Assembly (NCBI GenBank): GCA_910584965.1
Contig: CAJUDZ010000040.1
Coordinates: forward strand, 15,828 to 26,499
DNA from: an uncultured Lachnospiraceae bacterium
GTDB lineage: Bacteria > Bacillota > Clostridia > Lachnospirales > Lachnospiraceae
DNA length: 10,672 nucleotides
Direction of reading: 5' to 3'
Shown: positions 5,213 through 10,672 of the stretch, one piece after another
How the letters are laid out: each line of letters opens with the position of its first letter
Numbering within the stretch: position 1 is the stretch's first letter
Made by a program: the position numbers and the translations under genes
Notes under the pieces: generated by a model
The model's database searches: none
What the model was told of the DNA's origin: nothing
Seen by the model: the letters and a program-made list of their open reading frames with translations, nothing else

Positions 5213-7129
5213 TCAGTTCTGTTTCTTCTGCGCCGCTTTTTTCTCTCTTTTGATCTGATACATATTCCGATCTGCCAGTTCCACAAGAAGTTCCAGACTT
5301 GCTTTTTCCGCATCCGTTTCCAGAAAATAACCAATGCTGGCATCCAGTTTATAAGCCCTCGTATACCGGGCGTTATACTGCCTGATCGCATTTTTTATCC
5401 TGTCTATATATTCCAGGATGCCGTCTTCTGAATAATCGTTCAGGACAATAACGAACTCATCGCCGCCATACCGCGCCAGCAGCTCCCCATGCCTGCGGTT
5501 GTGCTCCAGAATATTTGCCATCGCCTTAATATAGGCGTCTCCTTCCTCATGTCCATACAGATCATTGACCGTTTTCAACCCATCCATATCTGCAAAAATA
5601 ATGGCAATCGGAAGCTGCTTTTTTTGTGCCTCTTCCAGAATCCGCGGCGCAAATTTATTATAGCCGGCCCGGTTATTAACTCCCGTCAGCTCATCATAAA
5701 GCCACATTTTGCTCAGACGTCCGAGCATGGCGTTCATCGTATCCTGTCTGCGCACCGTTTCCAATGCGTTATCAAGGCTCAGGATGAAATGTCGGAAAAA
5801 GCGTCCCTCCAGAGCCGGACGATAATTTCCTACAACGCAGTATCCGAAACAGTATTCCTGATGATGCAGCGGCATGACCAGATAAAAATTTCCCCGTTTT
5901 CCGCTTTTGCAGGAAGGCGGCAGCAATTCATTCCGGGGAAATCCTTCATAGCTGTTAAAAACGCCTTTTTCATAAGCGAGGGGAACCCAGACTTCTTCCG
6001 TATAAACCGTTTCATCCCGCCCGCGTTCTTTTCCTTCCGCCATGCGCTCCAGCTCTTCAAAGTAATCCTCTATGCTTCCGCACATGCACAAATAGAAATA
6101 TTCGGGAGCCAGCAGCCTGATATACTGCTGTACGCATTCCTTAAAATCATCAAAATTTTCCAGCCCGGTAAACTCCGCCGCACAGCATTTCAAAAGTTCC
6201 AGGTTGTCGTCTACTTCCACCGACTTTTTTACGTATATTTCCTGTAATTCCGCATGGGTATAACTATGTTTTTTATCGCAGCCGCAGGATTGTGAAAAAA
6301 GCGGTTTTCCATAAACGATATGTTCCGGCCGGGGATTTTCTCCCCGTATTGCTTCCATCAGCGTCCGACAGGCAATTTCGGCCGCGGCATATTCGCCGCG
6401 CCTGACTGTCGTCAGACGTGGATGGTTCAGCTGCGCAATCGAACTGTCATCATATCCTGTCACAAGAATATCTTCCGGAATCCGATAACCGGCTTCTTTC
6501 AGCGCCAGAACCGCACCGACCGCCATATAGTCATTCGCCGCCATAACAGCATCCGGCAACGGCCTGTCCGTCTGAAGCATTTCTTTTACCGCCTGAACAC
6601 CGCTCTTATATGTATAATCACCGTATGCGATCAGCCGGTCATCCCATTCCAGCCCGTACTGCCGCGCCGCCTGCCTGTACGCATCCAGCCTTTCTTTCGC
6701 ATCCTGGTTTTCCACAGGACCCGAAATATAAAAAATGCTCCGCACCCGATGTTCTTCCACGAGATGCTCCACGATGGCATGAATGCCCGATTCATTTTCC
6801 ATCCAGATATTGAGCGCGCCGTCTGTTTTGACTGCCATGGAAACACAGGGAACGCCGGCTTGTCTGATCCGGTCAATCAACGCCTGTCTGACCTTCACAT
6901 CATGAATTGTCTCCAAATTTGTAATCACACCGTCATATTGTGCAAAATCCGGCAGATTATAAATATTGTATTCTCCCTTTTCATATTTAAAACGAGACGT
7001 GTAATACCATCCGTCACATGTAAAAATATAGACGTTTATTCCTTCCGGAAGCGCGCTGTCCAATATGCCGTTGATCATTCTTTTCTGCGTATCGAACCCT
7101 GCGCCGCTCATTAATACCGCAATATTCAT
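5213..7129 (-). CDS. LacI-type ligand-binding domain fused to GGDEF diguanylate cyclase
   Basis: A 638-residue protein with no signal peptide or membrane span, so probably cytoplasmic. Residues about 1-285 look like the effector-binding half of a LacI/GalR regulator (MNIAVLMSGAGFDTQ start, PDAVMAANDYMAVGAV, ILVTGYDDS, PRLTTVRRG), but the DNA-binding headpiece is missing. A Cys-rich linker (SQSCGCDKK) and a middle domain (about 295-465) follow. The C-terminal GGDEF domain (about 475-628) has YDELTGVNNRAGYNKF, FADMDGLKTVND with Asp514, and the intact signature GGDEF at 555-559, so c-di-GMP synthesis is expected. The inhibitory I-site position reads RHGE rather than RxxD. The frame opens earlier at a TTG (7159), but AGGTG at 7137-7141, seven bases before the ATG at 7129, marks the likely start. 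It probably turns a sugar-like ligand signal into c-di-GMP; the ligand is unknown. Confidence 0.88.
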   Translation of the reverse strand: MNIAVLMSGAGFDTQKRMINGILDSALPEGINVYIFTCDGWYYTSRFKYEKGEYNIYNLPDFAQYDGVITNLETIHDVKVRQALIDRIRQAGVPCVSMAVKTDGALNIWMENESGIHAIVEHLVEEHRVRSIFYISGPVENQDAKERLDAYRQAARQYGLEWDDRLIAYGDYTYKSGVQAVKEMLQTDRPLPDAVMAANDYMAVGAVLALKEAGYRIPEDILVTGYDDSSIAQLNHPRLTTVRRGEYAAAEIACRTLMEAIRGENPRPEHIVYGKPLFSQSCGCDKKHSYTHAELQEIYVKKSVEVDDNLELLKCCAAEFTGLENFDDFKECVQQYIRLLAPEYFYLCMCGSIEDYFEELERMAEGKERGRDETVYTEEVWVPLAYEKGVFNSYEGFPRNELLPPSCKSGKRGNFYLVMPLHHQEYCFGYCVVGNYRPALEGRFFRHFILSLDNALETVRRQDTMNAMLGRLSKMWLYDELTGVNNRAGYNKFAPRILEEAQKKQLPIAIIFADMDGLKTVNDLYGHEEGDAYIKAMANILEHNRRHGELLARYGGDEFVIVLNDYSEDGILEYIDRIKNAIRQYNARYTRAYKLDASIGYFLETDAEKASLELLVELADRNMYQIKREKKAAQKKQN

Positions 7130-7165
7130 TTGTTTACACCTGTCAGTCTGCTTCCGCAATATTCA
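7117..7165 (-). repeat. 12-bp direct repeat at the GGDEF gene start
   Basis: CCGCAATATTCA occurs at 7117-7128 and again at 7154-7165, 37 bases apart. The first copy covers the start codon region of the GGDEF gene; the second lies just upstream and carries the unused TTG. It may be a small local duplication or a binding-site pair. Confidence 0.6.
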
Positions 7166-7169
7166 AATG

Positions 7170-7200
7170 AAAAGTTGAAAGCGCTATCCTTTCAACTTTT
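7170..7200 (-). terminator. inverted repeat with cre-like core; terminator or operator
   Basis: AAAAGTTGAAAG (7170-7181) and CTTTCAACTTTT (7189-7200) form a perfect 12-bp stem with a seven-base loop. On the minus strand it ends in TTTT, so it could terminate the repeat-protein gene. It also contains TTGAAAGCGCTATCC (7175-7189), which fits the degenerate CcpA cre consensus WTGNAANCGNWNNCW except at the last base. It lies between the predicted promoter at 7225-7230 and the GGDEF gene, so regulation of that gene is possible. Confidence 0.55.
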
Positions 7201-7224
7201 TACTCAAAATATAATCTTTCGCAT

Positions 7225-7233
7225 ATTATAGCA
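7225..7233 (-). promoter_or_regulatory. extended -10 promoter for the GGDEF gene
   Basis: On the minus strand TGCTATAAT gives a perfect TATAAT (7225-7230) preceded by the extended TGn motif. The -35 position (7248-7253) is poor, which extended -10 promoters tolerate. The start would be near 7218, with a leader of about 90 bases holding the 7170-7200 dyad. Confidence 0.55.
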
Positions 7234-7255
7234 TATTTCACCCGTACAGACTATA

Positions 7256-8443
7256 TTAAAGCTCTACTTTCCTCAAATAATAACCAAATTTACCTTCTTC
7301 CGCACCTCCTCCCTCACATTCAAATGCCTCAAATCCGAACATCAGCGCCACCATCTTTTCCCTCTCATAAAATACGCCCGGCACACCGAGATAGAAATCT
7401 TTTTCCCTGCCAAGTATCAGATAACGATAATTATAAAAACCATGCAGAAGAAAACTGTTATTGACAAGATGCTGGTAGTTTTCCCGCAGAACAATAAAGT
7501 CTTTCGGTTCCAGTTTTATATAGATTCTGTTATCACCGTACGGGTGAATCTGCTCATAAGTCGTGAGCAGCTGCTCCCATTTATTTTCATACAGCGGCAT
7601 ATGCTCCTGTCTTCCGGTCGGAAGGCACTCCGCCTTTGTAAGCGTTTTCTGGAATAATCTGTTTTCTATGAACGGTCCTTTTTCATGCGGTTCTGTCATG
7701 GGCGGCCTATTTTCGCGCTGTTCCGCCATGCGCGCCCTCTCTTCACGTTCTTCTGCCGTGAACGGCTTCTCTTCACGCTGTTTTTTCATGAACGACCATT
7801 CTTTGCACTCGTCTGCCATGTGCGGCCTTTCTTCATGCTGTCTTTCCGCACGCGGCTTTTCTTCGGACCGTTCTTCCATGTGCGGCGCTTCCTCCCATTG
7901 GCTTTCCATGCGCGGCTTCTCTTCGTGTCGTTCCGCCATGCGCGGCACTTCTTCCCACTGGCTTTCCATGCGCCGCCTTTCCTCGGGCCGTTCCGCCATG
8001 CGCGGCGCTTCCTCCCGTTGTCTTTCCGTAGGCGGCCGCTTTTCGGGTTTTCTCGCCATATATGACGATTCTTCCCGCTTTTCTGTCATGTACTGCGTCT
8101 CCTCACGCTTTTCTTCCCTCGCGTTATTAACTGCGATCGACCGGCTTTCTCCTTTTATTCTATTCGTATCAGACAGAATAACTTCGGCCCGCAGAATCTG
8201 TTCCGCCGCACTTCCGTTCCATTTTCCGTTCCCGTCTTTTATAATGAGCATGCCCGCCTCCCGCCAGCCTGTCTCACTTTGTAAGCGTATCGGAAAATTT
8301 CCCGTGACTGTTCCCGGAAGCTTTTTGACCTGAAGTTCCAGGCAAAATATATCTCCCTTTTTATCCGCTTTCAGATAACCCGCGTTTTGTTCTCTCACAT
8401 CCTGATAAAACAGCCCCAGGTACATAATTTCTTTCTGGCACAT
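7256..8443 (-). CDS. decapeptide-repeat protein, possible DUF6128 C-terminal domain
   Basis: A 395-residue protein in three parts. The N-terminal part (about 1-110) is compact and beta-rich (KEIMYLGLFYQDV, CLELQVKKLPG). The middle (residues 114-263) consists of 15 ten-residue repeats with the rough consensus EExPRMAERx, strongly charged and probably extended or helical. The C-terminal part (about 285-395) is well conserved in style, with KLEPKDFIVLRENY, NNSFLLHGFYNYRYLILG, YLGVPGVFYEREKMVALMFGFE and a final GYYLRKVEL. From memory this resembles the DUF6128 family of Lachnospiraceae; that is unverified. There is no signal peptide, so it is probably cytoplasmic. The frame extends up to 8515, but that extension contains the terminator of the previous gene, and AGAGGTG seven bases before ATG 8443 supports the start chosen. 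Function is unknown. Confidence 0.78.
   Translation of the reverse strand: MCQKEIMYLGLFYQDVREQNAGYLKADKKGDIFCLELQVKKLPGTVTGNFPIRLQSETGWREAGMLIIKDGNGKWNGSAAEQILRAEVILSDTNRIKGESRSIAVNNAREEKREETQYMTEKREESSYMARKPEKRPPTERQREEAPRMAERPEERRRMESQWEEVPRMAERHEEKPRMESQWEEAPHMEERSEEKPRAERQHEERPHMADECKEWSFMKKQREEKPFTAEEREERARMAEQRENRPPMTEPHEKGPFIENRLFQKTLTKAECLPTGRQEHMPLYENKWEQLLTTYEQIHPYGDNRIYIKLEPKDFIVLRENYQHLVNNSFLLHGFYNYRYLILGREKDFYLGVPGVFYEREKMVALMFGFEAFECEGGGAEEGKFGYYLRKVEL
7655..8104 (-). repeat. coding 30-bp minisatellite, 15 units
   Basis: The repeat block of the protein above. Units are 30 bp and encode ten residues each; in the middle they alternate between MAER-type and MESQW-type units, giving a 60-bp higher-order period, a sign of unequal crossing-over or slippage. 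Edge units are more degenerate than central ones. Confidence 0.85.
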
Positions 8444-8484
8444 CTTCTCACCTCTCTCTATTCTATATATATGTCGGATATACC

Positions 8485-8515
8485 AAAAAATGCCAGATGA
8501 TTTCTCATCTGGCAT
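8485..8515 (-). terminator. intrinsic terminator after the CdaR-type gene
   Basis: ATGCCAGATGA (8490-8500) and TCATCTGGCAT (8505-8515) form a perfect 11-bp stem with a four-base loop, followed on the minus strand by a run of T (complement of 8485-8490). It begins 28 bases after the stop of the 8543-9631 gene. Confidence 0.92.
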
Positions 8516-8542
8516 CTCATACCGTTTCTTTTCCCTGTTTTC

Positions 8543-9631
8543 TCAATATCCCAAAGAATCCAGGTACTTCATATAGTTTACAACCATCAGGGCTATTTTA
8601 AAAGTCAGCGCATCGTCAAAGGTCCGAATATCCAGCCCGGTACTCTTCGCCAGTTTTTCAATGCGGTAAACAAGCGTATTCCTGTGTACAAACAGCTGTC
8701 GGGATGTCTCCGATACATTCAGATTGTTCTCAAAAAATTTATTGATGGTGGTCAGCGTTTCTTCATCCAATTCATCCGGCACGTTCGCTCCGAAAATTTC
8801 ATTGATAAAAATCTGACAGAGATTTACGGGAAGCTGATAAATCAAACGACCGATTCCCAGTCTGTTATAAGCCGTGACTCTTTTCTCTGCGTAAAAAATC
8901 TTGCCTACATCCAGCGCCATTTTTGCCTCTTTATAAGATTTGGATACATCCCGCAGTTCTTCCACGATCGTACCGTATGACACACGGACATTCATCATTG
9001 CTTCCATATTCATCATATCTACGATGGTATTCGCCGTCTGGTCCAATACCTCATAATCTTCTTCCGGCTCTATTGCTTTAATCAGAATCACATTGCTCTC
9101 ATCAACCGCCGTAATATAATCGCCGATCTGAGAGGAAAACATCCCATTCAGCAATTCCGAAGCCGGACTTTCCTTCTCACTTCCGGTCTCAACGAGAAAA
9201 ACCGCTCTCGGCACGTTTACTTCGATATGCAGCTTTTTGGCACGATTATAAATATCCACAAGCAGCATATTATCAAGCAGCAGATTCTGGAAAAAATTAT
9301 TTCTGTCATATTTTTCTTTATAGGCTATAATCAGATTCTGCAGCTGACTGACTGCGATCTTTCCGACCATATAAGTGTCTTCGCCTACCCCTCTTGCATC
9401 GAGCACATAAAGCGGTTCTCCTTCATCCAGTATCTTCAATAAATGATGCGTTCCGATTACCTGGCTGTCTGCCGGTGACTCCACAAATTCCGTAATCAGA
9501 TTTAAAGCCAGATCATTTAATTCAAAAGTGGATGCTACAATGTTCCCTTCTAAATCTAATACACATAAATCAACTTTGGTAATGGATTTTAACTCTTCAA
9601 TGCTGGTTCTGATAACCTGACTTGATATCAT
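8543..9631 (-). CDS. CdaR/PucR-family transcriptional regulator
   Basis: A 362-residue regulator. The N-terminal part (about 1-110) resembles a sugar-acid or GAF/PAS-like sensing region (VDLCVLDLEGNIVASTF). A central domain (about 135-250) resembles the GGDEF-like fold of CdaR proteins without catalytic signature. The C-terminus (about 290-350) is the PucR-type helix-turn-helix, NVSETSRQLFVHRNTLVYRI, followed by GLDIRTFDDALTFKIAL. GGGAG lies seven bases before ATG 9631; an ATG two codons earlier (9637) is the alternative. The frame continues to 9730 but overlaps the region next to the ABC gene terminator and has no ribosome binding site there. It lies downstream of a sugar-type ABC ATPase gene, so it may control carbohydrate use; the effector is unknown. 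Confidence 0.88.
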   Translation of the reverse strand: MISSQVIRTSIEELKSITKVDLCVLDLEGNIVASTFELNDLALNLITEFVESPADSQVIGTHHLLKILDEGEPLYVLDARGVGEDTYMVGKIAVSQLQNLIIAYKEKYDRNNFFQNLLLDNMLLVDIYNRAKKLHIEVNVPRAVFLVETGSEKESPASELLNGMFSSQIGDYITAVDESNVILIKAIEPEEDYEVLDQTANTIVDMMNMEAMMNVRVSYGTIVEELRDVSKSYKEAKMALDVGKIFYAEKRVTAYNRLGIGRLIYQLPVNLCQIFINEIFGANVPDELDEETLTTINKFFENNLNVSETSRQLFVHRNTLVYRIEKLAKSTGLDIRTFDDALTFKIALMVVNYMKYLDSLGY

Positions 9632-9684
9632 GTCCATACTCCCTTCCCTATATGTTAATAAATCGCCGCCCGGCAGCGACGAGT

Positions 9685-9699
9685 TGAGAACGTTTCTCA
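9685..9699. promoter_or_regulatory. 15-bp palindrome upstream of the CdaR-type gene
   Basis: TGAGAA-CGT-TTCTCA is a perfect dyad of six-base arms, about 54 bases before the start codon, with a looser outer pair GGCAG (9672-9676) and CTGCC (9702-9706). It is placed where an operator would be. No clear -10/-35 pair was found in 9638-9734. Confidence 0.45.
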
Positions 9700-9734
9700 T
9701 TCTGCCTGGAAATGGTTTACACCGCCGCAATTTC

Positions 9735-9762
9735 CTGTAAGATTAAAAAGGGGATGCTGCCG
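9735..9762 (-). terminator. intrinsic terminator after the ABC ATPase gene
   Basis: AAAGGGGATGC (9737-9747) and GCATCCCCTTT (9752-9762) form a perfect 11-bp GC-rich stem with a TGCC loop. On the minus strand it ends in five T (complement of 9735-9739). It starts 21 bases after the ATPase stop codon. Confidence 0.93.
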
Positions 9763-9783
9763 CATCCCCTTTCATAACTGTGA

Positions 9784-10672
9784 TTAGTTTGTGATAACCT
9801 GCTCTGTCTCTTTGTCAAATACGTGAATCTTTTCAACATCAAACGCAAATTTAACTGAATCACCAGGTCTTGCCGTTGTACGGGAATCTACTCTTGCTGT
9901 AATCGGGAACTCAGCGAGATCAAAGTATAAGTATACTTCTGCACCGAGCAATTCATAAACTTTAATGGTAGACTCAAATACGCATTTCGCAGATTCGATA
10001 AATGCAGGTGAATCATATACGTCTTCCGGACGAATACCGAATGTAACAGTCTTTCCAGCATATCCGCCGCTGATCAGCTTCTTGGATTTATCTGCCGGAA
10101 GAGGAATGCTGCTTCCTGCAACCTTCAGGCTTGCTGTGTCGCCGCTTACTTCAACAACCGCGTCAAGGAAGTTCATCTGCGGTGAACCCATGAATCCTGC
10201 AACGAACAGGTTCTGCGGTTTCTCGTATAAGTTCTGAGGCGTATCTACCTGCTGAACAACGCCGTCTTTCATAACAACGATTCTTGTACCCAGCGTCATA
10301 GCCTCTGTCTGGTCATGTGTTACATAGATGATCGTTGTGCCCAGTCTCTGATGTAATTTAGCAATCTCTATACGCATCTGCACACGAAGTTTAGCATCCA
10401 GGTTGGAAAGAGGCTCATCCATAAGGAATACCTTAGGATTACGAACGATAGCACGACCCATAGCAACACGCTGTCTCTGACCACCGGAAAGAGCCTTCGG
10501 CTTACGGTCAAGGAGCGGAGTCAGATCAAGGATCTTCGCTGCTTCTTTTACCATCTTATCGATTTCATCTTTCGGTACTTTTCTCAGCTTCAGACCGAAT
10601 GCCATATTATCATATACAGACATATGAGGATACAGAGCGTAGTTCTGGAATACCATCGCGATATCTCTGTCC
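9784..10672 (-). CDS. MsmX/UgpC-type ABC transporter ATP-binding protein (partial)
   Basis: The 3' part of an ATPase that energises carbohydrate ABC importers at the inner face of the membrane. The frame is open to the window edge (DRDIA before MVFQNYALYPHM), so the start and the Walker A motif lie outside. Visible are the Q-loop (MVFQNYALYPHMSVYDNM), the signature LSGGQRQRVAMGRAI, Walker B (VFLMDEPLSNLDA), the H-loop (YVTHDQTEAM) and the C-terminal TOBE-type region with IPLPADKSKK and FGIRPEDVY. This matches the MalK/UgpC/MsmX group, which often serves several sugar importers. Codon choice is noticeably more biased than in the neighbours, suggesting high expression. No permease or binding protein is visible, so the substrate is unknown. 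The strong terminator follows. Confidence 0.95.
   Translation of the reverse strand, partial: DRDIAMVFQNYALYPHMSVYDNMAFGLKLRKVPKDEIDKMVKEAAKILDLTPLLDRKPKALSGGQRQRVAMGRAIVRNPKVFLMDEPLSNLDAKLRVQMRIEIAKLHQRLGTTIIYVTHDQTEAMTLGTRIVVMKDGVVQQVDTPQNLYEKPQNLFVAGFMGSPQMNFLDAVVEVSGDTASLKVAGSSIPLPADKSKKLISGGYAGKTVTFGIRPEDVYDSPAFIESAKCVFESTIKVYELLGAEVYLYFDLAEFPITARVDSRTTARPGDSVKFAFDVEKIHVFDKETEQVITN

Noticed and set aside
5056..5431. Open frames crossing the SRP RNA and its terminator on either strand
   Set aside because: They overlap a recognisable structural RNA and the GGDEF gene and show no protein family features.
7655..8104. CRISPR array
   Set aside because: The 30-bp units are contiguous and coding, with no unique spacers between them and no cas genes nearby.
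7563..8333. Plus-strand open frames across the repeat block (for example 256 aa)
   Set aside because: They are antisense readings of the 30-bp coding repeats, rich in Ser, Arg, Cys and Phe, with no domain logic or supporting start signals.
8444..8515. N-terminal extension of the decapeptide-repeat protein to an ATG at 8515
   Set aside because: This stretch includes the perfect terminator hairpin of the upstream gene, and a good ribosome binding site precedes the internal ATG at 8443.
9632..9730. N-terminal extension of the CdaR-type regulator to 9730
   Set aside because: No ribosome binding site at that start, the added residues look unlike the family, and GGGAG precedes the ATG at 9631.

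Overview
The window reads as chromosomal DNA of a Gram-positive Clostridia member, most likely Lachnospiraceae. This rests on the gene families (ECF sigma factor with a DUF4179-type anti-sigma factor, a tadA-SRP RNA pair, a CdaR-type regulator next to an MsmX/UgpC-type ATPase), purine-rich ribosome binding sites, and intrinsic terminators. No phage, transposase, plasmid or CRISPR signature was seen. The organism call is inference from families, not a database match.

Left half (about 1-5200), all on the plus strand. A long hairpin (7-65) precedes a two-gene operon: an ECF sigma factor (185-730) overlapping by ATGA a membrane-anchored DUF4179-type anti-sigma factor (727-2004). The next 413 bases are rich in signals: an 11-bp-phased array of TGYTAA cores (TTARCA on the other strand), a 16-bp perfect inverted repeat around a TATAAT box, an unlisted 47-residue single-span membrane protein (2198-2341), a second phased TTAGC repeat pair and another TATAAT. 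Then come a compact KdpD-like sensor kinase (2460-3536) and its overlapping KdpE-like response regulator (3526-4236). The phased repeats are what OmpR/PhoB-family regulators bind, so autoregulation of this locus is a reasonable hypothesis. tadA (4370-4876) follows. Its stop codon lies inside the TTGACA box of a near-ideal promoter for the large SRP RNA (about 4908-5172), which ends in a strong terminator.

Right half (about 5213-10672), all on the minus strand. Read in transcription order from the right edge: the 3' part of an MsmX/UgpC-type sugar ABC transporter ATPase (cut by the window edge), a strong terminator, a CdaR/PucR-type regulator (9631-8543), another strong terminator, a lineage-type protein with fifteen tandem decapeptide repeats between conserved N- and C-terminal parts (8443-7256), a dyad carrying a cre-like core, and a cytoplasmic LacI-type ligand-binding domain fused through a linker to a GGDEF diguanylate cyclase domain (7129-5213). 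This last gene converges on the SRP RNA gene.

Functionally, the window joins two envelope or ion-sensing modules (ECF/anti-sigma and KdpDE-like) with housekeeping RNA genes and a carbohydrate-sensing cluster (ABC ATPase, CdaR, sugar-binding-like c-di-GMP sensor). The least explained items are the signal-dense 2005-2460 region with its small membrane protein, and the decapeptide-repeat protein.
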